Source: Microcaldota archaeon (GTDB lineage Archaea > Micrarchaeota > Micrarchaeia > Anstonellales > Bilamarchaeaceae). From it: DNA of 64,000 bases. The notes below the pieces were generated by a model that did no database searches, had not been told where the DNA came from, and saw only the letters and a list, made by a program, of their open reading frames with translations. The stretch covers positions 1-64,000 of the forward strand of contig JAFGCC010000002.1 of NCBI GenBank assembly GCA_016932815.1, written 5' to 3'. Positions 41,320-48,124 of the stretch are shown here, in pieces. The position numbers and the translations under genes were made by a program. Within the stretch, counting starts at the first letter, position 1. Each line of letters opens with the position of its first letter.

Positions 41320-43719
41320 ATGTGCGCAAATCCTATCCGTAAAGCGGTCCTTCTGGATGCAAGCTACAGCATGCAGGATGGGAAATGTTATGCAAAGCTT
41401 GAGGTAAAAGGCAGGAAGGCGGCAACCCTTTATTACGAATACGAGCCGTATTTTTACGTGGATGCCCCCCAGAGCGCAGCCGGAACGGTCGCATCCGTGC
41501 GGGCAAAGGCCAGGGACGGGGAGATTGTTTTTCCAAAGAAAGTTGAGAGTGCCGAGCGGGAAGTTGAGGGAAAGAAGAAAAAACTCCTAAAAGTAATCTG
41601 CAGCGCACCCTCGCACGTCCCGGTTCTTGAAAAGGAAATCGGGCTTCCCTGCTATGAATACAGCATCCCCTTTGGGCGCAGGTTCATGATGGATTTTGGG
41701 CTCATGCCGCTTTCTGTCATACGCTACAAGAGAAACGGGAAATACATAACCAGGTTCATGGGTTCAGCGGGAGACGGCTCCGGGAAGCTGAATGTGATGG
41801 CGTTTGACATAGAAACGTACAATCCGGAGGGGGCTCCCCTGGATGGGAGGGACCCTGCGGTCATGGTCAGCTATTCCAATGGTAAAAAGCACGGGGTCCT
41901 AAGCTGGAAGGAGGTTCCGGGCAAGGGGTTCGTGGAGGCGGTTTCCGGGGAGAAAGAGCTAATTGAGCGATTCTGCGCGCTCCTTGGGGAATTGGACGTG
42001 GACATACTTACTGCGTATAACAGCACTAATTTCGACCTTCCTTATTTGAAAGAGAGGGCAAAGAGGCTAAAGACCGAGCTTGCCCTTGGGCGCGATGGCA
42101 CGAGTTACCGGGCGGTAAAGAGGGGGCTAATCCAGCCCCTAAAGATACGCGGCAGGGTGCACGTGGATTTGTACCCCTCGGTCCGGTTCTTTGGGTTTAC
42201 GGGGATGATAAAGACCGGGGATTACACCCTCAAGAACGTTTATTCTGCTATTACGGGCAAGAAAAAGCTCATGGTGGAGCGTGCGGACATCTGGAAGATG
42301 TGGGACAACGGGGGGAAAGAACTTGAGGAACTAAGCGACTATTCCTTGATGGATGCGGATTCCACTTTTGAAATCGGGGAGCACATACTGCCCATACAGA
42401 TGGAACTAAGCGAGATTGCGGGGCTCCCCTTATTCGACGTTGCTTATGCTACTAGCGGGCAGATGGTGGAAGCCCTGCTTATGCGCGAGGCCATTTCCTC
42501 CAAGATGATTGTGCCCCCAAAGCCAAGCGGGGCGGCGGTGAATGCGCGCTCCAAAAACCCGATACAGGGAGCATACGTGAAACTGCCGGAGCCCGGGATT
42601 TACGAGAACATAGCGGTATTCGATTTTAGGGGGCTGTATCCTAGCATAATCTGCTCTTACAACATTGACCCGGGGACAATTGACAAGGAGGGCGAAAGCT
42701 GGGAATCGCCTACGGGGGCACGGTTCTTGAAGAAGCCCATGGGGCTTGTTCCGCGGGTTCTTGGGGGGCTAATTGAGAGGAGGGGAAAAGTAAAGGGGGA
42801 ATTGAAGAAGCTAAAGAAGGGCTCAAAGGAATACAACAGGGCGTATGCGCGAAGCTACGCGCTAAAGATTCTCGCAAACTCGTTCTACGGATACCTGGGC
42901 TATGCGCGCTCAAGGTGGTATAACCGGAGTTGTGCCGAGAGCATAACCGCGCTTGGGAGAAAGCACATAATGGAAACCGAGAAGATGGCCAATGATGAAG
43001 GCTTCAGGGTTCTTTATTCGGATACGGATTCGGTGTTCCTGCTCCTTGGGAACAAGAAGAAAGAGGATGCGATGGCATTCTTGGAAAAAGTGAATTCGTC
43101 TCTTCCTGGGAAAATGGAGCTTGAGCTTGAGGATTTCTATACGCGCGGGGTGTTTGTTAGCAAGAAGCACCAGAAGGAGACTACGGGCGCAAAGAAGAAA
43201 TACGCGATGCTATCCGAGGATGGAAGCGTAAAGATACGCGGGTTTGAGCTTGTGCGCAGGGACTGGTCGCGCGTTGCACGGGAAACCCAGAGGAAGGTGC
43301 TTGAGGCGATTTTGAAAGAAGGCAGCAAGGAGAAGGCGATGGGGATAGTCCAGGAAACAATTTCCCGGCTGCGCAACGGCGAGGTTCCGCTTGAGGAGGT
43401 TGCAATTTACACGCAATTGAAGAAGAAGCCGGAGAATTACGGCATCGTTTCCCCGGAACTTTCCGCTGCGAAGAAGGCGATAAAACGGGGGAAGAAGATT
43501 GGGCGCGGAAGCATAGTTGCCTATGTGATTACGCGAAACGGCAAAAGCAGCATATCCGATAGGTCGGAGCTTCTGGAATTCGCCCAGAACTACGATGCGC
43601 AATACTATATCGACAAGCAGGTCCTGCCTTCTGTGATGAAGATTCTGAAGGAGCTTGGGTATGATGAATACGAATTGAAGCACGGGGGAAAGCAGAAGGG
43701 GCTTGGCGACTGGTTTTGA
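41320..43719 (+). CDS. polB: Family B DNA polymerase
   Basis: Replicative or repair DNA polymerase with proofreading. Exonuclease motifs are FDIETY (about 163), NSTNFDLPYL and YSLMDADSTFE. Polymerase motif A is DFRGLYPSII, motif B is KILANSFYGYLGY and motif C is YSDTDSVF. The chain ends in QKGLGDWF, a PIP box for the sliding clamp, which supports a replisome role. 799 residues, typical of archaeal PolB. Convergent with the next gene, only 8 bp apart. Confidence 0.96.
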   Translation: MCANPIRKAVLLDASYSMQDGKCYAKLEVKGRKAATLYYEYEPYFYVDAPQSAAGTVASVRAKARDGEIVFPKKVESAEREVEGKKKKLLKVICSAPSHVPVLEKEIGLPCYEYSIPFGRRFMMDFGLMPLSVIRYKRNGKYITRFMGSAGDGSGKLNVMAFDIETYNPEGAPLDGRDPAVMVSYSNGKKHGVLSWKEVPGKGFVEAVSGEKELIERFCALLGELDVDILTAYNSTNFDLPYLKERAKRLKTELALGRDGTSYRAVKRGLIQPLKIRGRVHVDLYPSVRFFGFTGMIKTGDYTLKNVYSAITGKKKLMVERADIWKMWDNGGKELEELSDYSLMDADSTFEIGEHILPIQMELSEIAGLPLFDVAYATSGQMVEALLMREAISSKMIVPPKPSGAAVNARSKNPIQGAYVKLPEPGIYENIAVFDFRGLYPSIICSYNIDPGTIDKEGESWESPTGARFLKKPMGLVPRVLGGLIERRGKVKGELKKLKKGSKEYNRAYARSYALKILANSFYGYLGYARSRWYNRSCAESITALGRKHIMETEKMANDEGFRVLYSDTDSVFLLLGNKKKEDAMAFLEKVNSSLPGKMELELEDFYTRGVFVSKKHQKETTGAKKKYAMLSEDGSVKIRGFELVRRDWSRVARETQRKVLEAILKEGSKEKAMGIVQETISRLRNGEVPLEEVAIYTQLKKKPENYGIVSPELSAAKKAIKRGKKIGRGSIVAYVITRNGKSSISDRSELLEFAQNYDAQYYIDKQVLPSVMKILKELGYDEYELKHGGKQKGLGDWF

Positions 43720-43727
43720 TTGTGGTT

Positions 43728-44666
43728 TTAGGCTGCCTGCACTTCCTTCTTGCCGTTTATCCTGCATACAGATTTCCAGAAGAAGAACCCTACTACCCCG
43801 AAAGTTATTATTGGCGAGAGCCAGGATGGGATGTGCGCGCCGAATGCGTCTAGCACCATGATTACGCCCAGAAAGAAGATTGAGTACATCGCCCCGTTTT
43901 TTAGGAAGACGTATTTTTTCACGTTTTCTATGTTGCGGATTGTAAGCTCCCTTACCACGAAGGCGCCGATTCCGTTTCCGATTAGGATTAGGGGGACTGC
44001 GAAAGTGAATGCGAATGCCCCTACAACCCCGTCAATTGAGAAGGTCGCGTCTATTACTTCGAGGTACATTAGCTTGCTTAGGTCGCTAAGGTTGGAGCTT
44101 CCCTCAACGAGTTTTGCCTCCTGCAGTTCCGCGTTCTGCTTGAAGCCGTGGACTATGAAAAAGGCGGTTGAGCCTACTACCGCGCCGAAGGCCAAGAGGG
44201 GGTCTAAGTTGATTGCGTTCCAGGTTATGTAGGCTAGGAGGATTGAAACTACCGCGAAGAACCAGACTCCCTGGTCCTTGAAGAATTTTTCCGTTGGGAG
44301 CCCGAACTGCTTGGGCTCCAGAAATAGCCAGTGGAAGAAGAGGAAAATGAGGAATACGCCTCCTGCAATCAGGAGTACCGGGCCGCTCTGCTCCATCGCC
44401 TCTGCAACCTGCGGGTCGCTAGAAAGCGTTGCCATGAAAACGTCCTCAATTGTAAAGTGCGGGTTTGCGGCCCATACTATTGCCGCAGGAAGGAGGCCCC
44501 GGATTACGAAAACCGCGATGAGTATTCCCCAGAGCAGGAACCATCGCCTTGCCTTCTGGCTCATTTTAGAGAGGACTTCCGCGTTGATTACCGCATTGTC
44601 CAGGCTGGTTATGGTCTCAAAGAAAACCAGGCCGAGAATCGTGAGGAGCATTGCGCCTATGTCCAT
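43728..44666 (-). CDS. TerC/DUF475-family integral membrane protein
   Basis: 312 residues with eight or so membrane helices. The repeated acidic motifs FFETITSLDNAVINAEVL (about 15-32) and YLEVIDATFSIDGVVGAFAF (about 205-224) define DUF475/TerC proteins, thought to move or bind metal ions at the membrane, recently linked to Mn export and to metalation of secreted proteins in bacteria. The substrate here is not shown. A minus-strand TATA-like AT-rich stretch lies 25 bp upstream. Confidence 0.85.
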   Translation of the reverse strand: MDIGAMLLTILGLVFFETITSLDNAVINAEVLSKMSQKARRWFLLWGILIAVFVIRGLLPAAIVWAANPHFTIEDVFMATLSSDPQVAEAMEQSGPVLLIAGGVFLIFLFFHWLFLEPKQFGLPTEKFFKDQGVWFFAVVSILLAYITWNAINLDPLLAFGAVVGSTAFFIVHGFKQNAELQEAKLVEGSSNLSDLSKLMYLEVIDATFSIDGVVGAFAFTFAVPLILIGNGIGAFVVRELTIRNIENVKKYVFLKNGAMYSIFFLGVIMVLDAFGAHIPSWLSPIITFGVVGFFFWKSVCRINGKKEVQAA

Positions 44667-44690
44667 TGCCTTGGATATCTAGAAGAGTGT

Positions 44691-44700
44691 TTTTATTTAT
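44691..44700 (-). promoter_or_regulatory. TATA box of the TerC-like gene
   Basis: Minus-strand ATAAATAAAA, 25-34 bp before the ATG at 44666. Confidence 0.5.
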
Positions 44701-44731
44701 TGGCTTTGGGAAGCGGGGGGGCAAGTGGAGG

Positions 44732-45697
44732 CTAAACTTTTCTTGCCGTTGTTTTGCGGATTACGCAGGCATGCCTCCTGTCTCCTAGGCATCTTGAAAA
44801 AAGCGCGGTTAGGGGCTCTTCTTTTAGGAGCATTATGTTCCCCATGCTTCCTTCCATCATGTGGGGGCAGCGGTAGACATCCTCGTTTGGGGCAATCGTA
44901 ATAGACGAGCCTGCTCCCATCTGGCACCTTCCGTCTGCATAGGTGCTGTGGGGGAGGTTGAAGTCGCTGTACGCTAGGGCGAGGGCGGCCATCTTGCGCT
45001 TATGTTTTCTTCCCTCTTCGGAATGGAGGGGGGTGTTGCACACGAAGTATATCCCGTTGCCGTTTGCCGCATCTTTCAATGCCGCAAGCTTATCCAGGTC
45101 CGGCTCGCCGTTGATTCCAAGGACGTAATTCATGCCCAGGCGGGTCAGGCCGTACGCGGGGGGATTGGAGCAATAGGTGTAAGCGAGAAACAGGGTGCGC
45201 AGGCTAGTTGCGATTTCTGCGGAGCGGCCCCCGTATGCTGCGCCCTTGAAGAATTTCTCGTCTATAAAAGTGTTGTTGCCAGCTAGGCCAATCATCACGT
45301 TCACTCCATGGTTGGAGAGGAAGCGGCAGATTTGCGGGGAGAGGTTGTTGCCCTGCGTGAATACGTATGAGCGGACTCCTTCCGAAGTTGCGTGGGCTAT
45401 TTTCTGCATCGTCTCCTGTGCAACACGGGGGTGGAACGGGTCGCCCCGGCCGCTTATCGCAACGAACTTGGTCCCGAAGCGGCGCGCAAAAAGGGAAATC
45501 AATTGTTTTGTGGCCTTCATCGGGAGTTTGCCGTTTAGCTCCCTAAAGTGCGCATTTGCCGCGCTGCCTTCGCGGTTTATGCACTTTCTGCATTGTTCCT
45601 CGCAGTGGAATGTACCTGGGAGGTTGAGGATCCTGAATTTTCTCCTAAGGGACATCTTGCCGTTATGGGTGGATGCGATGTTTTGCATGGCGTGCAT
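44732..45697 (-). CDS. Radical SAM protein with SPASM-like Cys-rich end, unknown substrate
   Basis: 321 residues from ATG 45697. The radical SAM cluster motif is FHCEEQCRKCINRE, CxxxCxxC with cysteines near residue 33. SGRGDPFHP resembles the GGEP motif. The C-terminal third holds ADGRCQMGAGSSITIAPNED, VYRCPHM and later Cys, like a SPASM/twitch auxiliary cluster domain. The TATA box (45728-45736) is close to ATG 45718, so I favour the later ATG 45697 or 45688. Such enzymes often modify peptides or proteins; no obvious target is next to it. Confidence 0.75.
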   Translation of the reverse strand: MHAMQNIASTHNGKMSLRRKFRILNLPGTFHCEEQCRKCINREGSAANAHFRELNGKLPMKATKQLISLFARRFGTKFVAISGRGDPFHPRVAQETMQKIAHATSEGVRSYVFTQGNNLSPQICRFLSNHGVNVMIGLAGNNTFIDEKFFKGAAYGGRSAEIATSLRTLFLAYTYCSNPPAYGLTRLGMNYVLGINGEPDLDKLAALKDAANGNGIYFVCNTPLHSEEGRKHKRKMAALALAYSDFNLPHSTYADGRCQMGAGSSITIAPNEDVYRCPHMMEGSMGNIMLLKEEPLTALFSRCLGDRRHACVIRKTTARKV

Positions 45698-45727
45698 TAT
45701 CTCAAGCTGCTTTTGCATAATTCCACA

Positions 45728-45736
45728 TATTTATAG
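45728..45736 (-). promoter_or_regulatory. TATA box of the radical SAM gene
   Basis: Minus-strand CTATAAATA. Its distance to ATG 45697 (about 30 bp) fits a leaderless start better than ATG 45718. Confidence 0.5.
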
Positions 45737-45838
45737 GGACGGCAACAACTTTTAAATGTTTGCGGAATGAGGATGATGATACAAAGTAAAGGGGGCTTGC
45801 GCCCCAAAAAGAAAACAAAAAGAAATCTGGCGGAGGAG

Positions 45839-46810
45839 TTAGAAGACTACCTTCTCCCCCGGAACCTTCGGGAACAAGATTACGTCGCGCACGTGCTGCT
45901 TTCCGCAGAGGAAGCGGACCATGCGCTCAACCCCGAAGCCGCCTCCGGCGCTAGGGCGGAGGATTCCCATCTGGGCAATCTGGAGATACGGGGCAAAGGC
46001 ATCCTCGGAGTTCTTGCGCTCGCGCATTTTCTCTAGTATGCGCCCATATTCATGCTCACGCTCGCCTCCTGAGAGGGCTTCCCCGTATCCTTCTGGGTAA
46101 ACGAGGTCGTAGTTGATGTGCTCTCCGCTCTCCTTATCCTGCTTGTCGTAGAACTCCCTGTAATGGCTTAGCACCCAAAACGGGGATTTCTCCATTCCGG
46201 AGACCACCTCTTCAAAGCGGTCGCCGTATTTCTCGCGGAGCTCGTCCGACTTGAACACCTTGTATTCGGTTGGGACTTTTAGGTTGCGGCCAAGCCTTGC
46301 AAGTTCCGGGGCGCAGCTCTCTTTTACGTATCTTATTACGTGGGTGTAGAGGCCTTCTATTAGCTTGCGGAAGTCCTCGGAGGACGCGTCCCTTAACTCA
46401 ATGTCCACCTGGCTGAACTCAAGCAGGTGCCTGCCGCTCAAAGAGGTGTGGTCCCCCTCCAGGCGCACGTTGGGGGAAACTATGTATATTCCCTTAGCGT
46501 CAAGGGCGCCTACCGCAAGCTGCTTGTGGAGAATCATGCTTTTAGTTAGTTCAAGCTTCTGGCCGCGGTATTTGAGGGAGGAATCCTCAACGTCGTGATT
46601 GAGCGGGTCGGTGATAGTGGAGAGTATCACGGGGCTAGATAGCAGTATCCCCTTCTCCCACAGGTAATCCTGCACGGCCTTCATGGCGGCACTCTGTACC
46701 TTTAGGATGTCCGCCATTTCCTTCCTTTGTATATGTTCTATGCTTTTTTTGGGCATCCAAAACACCTTGGGGGTTGGCTGGGAGGGAACTGGTATTAATA
46801 TGTTTTCCAT
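45839..46810 (-). CDS. AsnRS-like asparagine synthetase (class II aaRS core)
   Basis: 323 residues forming an aspartyl/asparaginyl-tRNA synthetase catalytic core without the N-terminal anticodon-binding OB domain. Class II motif 2 is NVRLEGDHTSLSGRHLLEFS, and motif 3 is GGGFGVERMVRF. This architecture matches the archaeal asparagine synthetase related to AsnRS (described from Pyrococcus), which makes Asn from Asp. A true tRNA ligase is less likely without the anticodon domain. The start is ATG 46810, divergent from an Lrp/AsnC gene. Confidence 0.82.
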   Translation of the reverse strand: MENILIPVPSQPTPKVFWMPKKSIEHIQRKEMADILKVQSAAMKAVQDYLWEKGILLSSPVILSTITDPLNHDVEDSSLKYRGQKLELTKSMILHKQLAVGALDAKGIYIVSPNVRLEGDHTSLSGRHLLEFSQVDIELRDASSEDFRKLIEGLYTHVIRYVKESCAPELARLGRNLKVPTEYKVFKSDELREKYGDRFEEVVSGMEKSPFWVLSHYREFYDKQDKESGEHINYDLVYPEGYGEALSGGEREHEYGRILEKMRERKNSEDAFAPYLQIAQMGILRPSAGGGFGVERMVRFLCGKQHVRDVILFPKVPGEKVVF

Positions 46811-46824
46811 AAAATTGCGGATGA

Positions 46825-46832
46825 TTGTACAA
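46825..46832. promoter_or_regulatory. Palindrome TTGTACAA near the synthetase transcription start
   Basis: A perfect 8-bp palindrome located where the leftward transcript should begin (about 25 bp from the shared TATA box). Candidate operator for the adjacent Lrp/AsnC regulator. Confidence 0.4.
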
Positions 46833-46842
46833 AAATAACAAG

Positions 46843-46850
46843 ATTTAAAT
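46843..46850. promoter_or_regulatory. Shared bidirectional TATA box
   Basis: ATTTAAAT is palindromic and correctly spaced from both divergent genes: 33 bp from the leftward start at 46810 and 25 bp from the rightward ATG at 46875. Confidence 0.55.
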
Positions 46851-46857
46851 AGATTTA

Positions 46858-46873
46858 TTGTATGTATATACAA
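46858..46873. promoter_or_regulatory. Inverted repeat TTGTAT-N4-ATACAA before the Lrp/AsnC gene
   Basis: TTGTATGTATATACAA, with six-base arms around four bases, lies directly before the ATG at 46875, over the predicted transcription start. Likely operator for autoregulation. The outer TTGTA...TACAA matches the palindrome at 46825-46832. Confidence 0.55.
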
Positions 46874-46874
46874 C

Positions 46875-47321
46875 ATGATTGATGAAAAGGATATGGAAAT
46901 ACTGCGCGTTCTGAGGAAAAACTCAAAAAGCTCGGTAAACGCGATTGCAAAGGCCACGGGGATTCCTCCTGCCACCGTGCATCACCGGGTGCGGAAGCTG
47001 GATTCGGAGGGGGTAATACGCAGGTATACAGTTGAGCTTGACGATTCTAAGATGGGCTTTTCCCTGGGGGCCTACGTTTTTGTGTCGGTGCAGCAGGGGC
47101 AGGGCGAGAAACTGGACCAGAGGCTGATGGCACAGAAGTTCGCAAAATACGAGTTCGTAGAAGAAGCTTCGGTCCTTGCCGGGGACGTGGACATGGTCCT
47201 GCGTGTGAAAGCGCGGAGCATGGAGGACCTAAACCATTTCGTGCTGGATTATTTGAGGAACTCGCCCGGGGTGGAAAAAACCAGGACCATGCTGATAATG
47301 TACGATGTTAAGTCAGAGTAG
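46875..47321 (+). CDS. Lrp/AsnC-family transcription regulator
   Basis: 148 residues. The N-terminal winged HTH (IDEKDMEILRVLRKNSKSSV, IAKATGIPPATVHHRVRKLD) is followed by an RAM/ligand-binding domain (about 65-148, VSVQQGQGEKL, VLAGDVDMVLRVKARSMEDL). It lies divergent from the asparagine-synthetase-like gene and shares its TATA box, an arrangement resembling bacterial asnC-asnA. This suggests control of Asn synthesis and of itself. The ligand is unproven. Confidence 0.9.
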   Translation: MIDEKDMEILRVLRKNSKSSVNAIAKATGIPPATVHHRVRKLDSEGVIRRYTVELDDSKMGFSLGAYVFVSVQQGQGEKLDQRLMAQKFAKYEFVEEASVLAGDVDMVLRVKARSMEDLNHFVLDYLRNSPGVEKTRTMLIMYDVKSE

Positions 47322-47351
47322 GCTGGCCGCTTTGGCCCGGAATCCCAGCCT

Positions 47352-48059
47352 TCAGGGGGCGGGCTCTTTGGGGAGGTCTTCTAGAACCACAGCGTAATCA
47401 TTATTGAGCGGAAGCGTTGCGAGGACGTGCCTCCTCGCATCCGCATAGCGAGAACCATCCAAAGTGCGCGAAACCGTCCTTACCGCCTCGTGCGGAAGCC
47501 TGCTAAATAGGAGATTCTTGTATAGCGGGACCCCCTCCATCTGCCTGGGATTGGCCGATAGGGGAATCATTGTTTCCGCATGTGGCACCCCTGCGACTCC
47601 AGAAGCCTGCTCCATGAAGCTTTCCGTTTTGGTTCCCCCGATTACGGTTATGGATTCCGGGATTACTACCACGCTTGATGCTCCCCTGTATTTTTCGAAT
47701 TCCCTTGGAATGATAATCAGGGCTTTCCCGCCGCCTAGGGCATCTACGTTCCGTATTAGGGACCATGGGATTCTCGTCCCATCCTCCTTGTCTACGATGT
47801 CTAAGCCCTTCTTGAAGGATTCGCCCGTGGCGGCGTATGCGATTATTTCCGCTGCGCAGATGGGCAGTTTCCCGGGATTTCCGACTAGCCTCCCTCTTCC
47901 GCGCATTATTCCTTCGTTGAGCGTGCTGTGGGAGACGAGCCGTTTGTCGGTTTGCTTTGCGTGCCTGCCAACCTGCATGCGGCTGTGGAAAGTTTTGCAT
48001 ACTGCCAATTGGCGGGGGATTAGGGCTTCCTTCTTGGGAACGATTACTTGGTTAGCCAT
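47352..48059 (-). CDS. Hypothetical protein
   Basis: 235 residues from ATG 48059; soluble, mixed alpha/beta, without signal or membrane segment. It contains GGGKALIIIPREFEKYRGAS and VVVIPESITVIGGTKTESFM. The first 60 residues are basic (KTFHSRMQVGRHAKQTDKRL). A minus-strand TATA-like TTATTTAAAC is about 40 bp upstream. It converges with the Lrp/AsnC gene. I do not recognise the family. Confidence 0.6.
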   Translation of the reverse strand: MANQVIVPKKEALIPRQLAVCKTFHSRMQVGRHAKQTDKRLVSHSTLNEGIMRGRGRLVGNPGKLPICAAEIIAYAATGESFKKGLDIVDKEDGTRIPWSLIRNVDALGGGKALIIIPREFEKYRGASSVVVIPESITVIGGTKTESFMEQASGVAGVPHAETMIPLSANPRQMEGVPLYKNLLFSRLPHEAVRTVSRTLDGSRYADARRHVLATLPLNNDYAVVLEDLPKEPAP

Positions 48060-48124
48060 GTTTTTCACCGATAATAGTTATTGTTTGTGGTCGGGACTGT
48101 TTAAATAATTATTGGCAGGGGGGC

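Noticed and set aside
45767-46036. 89-codon frame beginning with a Lys-rich segment
   Set aside because: A TATA-like stretch is upstream, but most of it is antisense to the 3' end of the asparagine-synthetase-like gene and the sequence there is the reverse complement of conserved codons.
45839-46810. Asparaginyl- or aspartyl-tRNA synthetase
   Set aside because: The catalytic core is present but the N-terminal anticodon-binding domain is missing, so asparagine synthetase of the AsnRS-like type is preferred.
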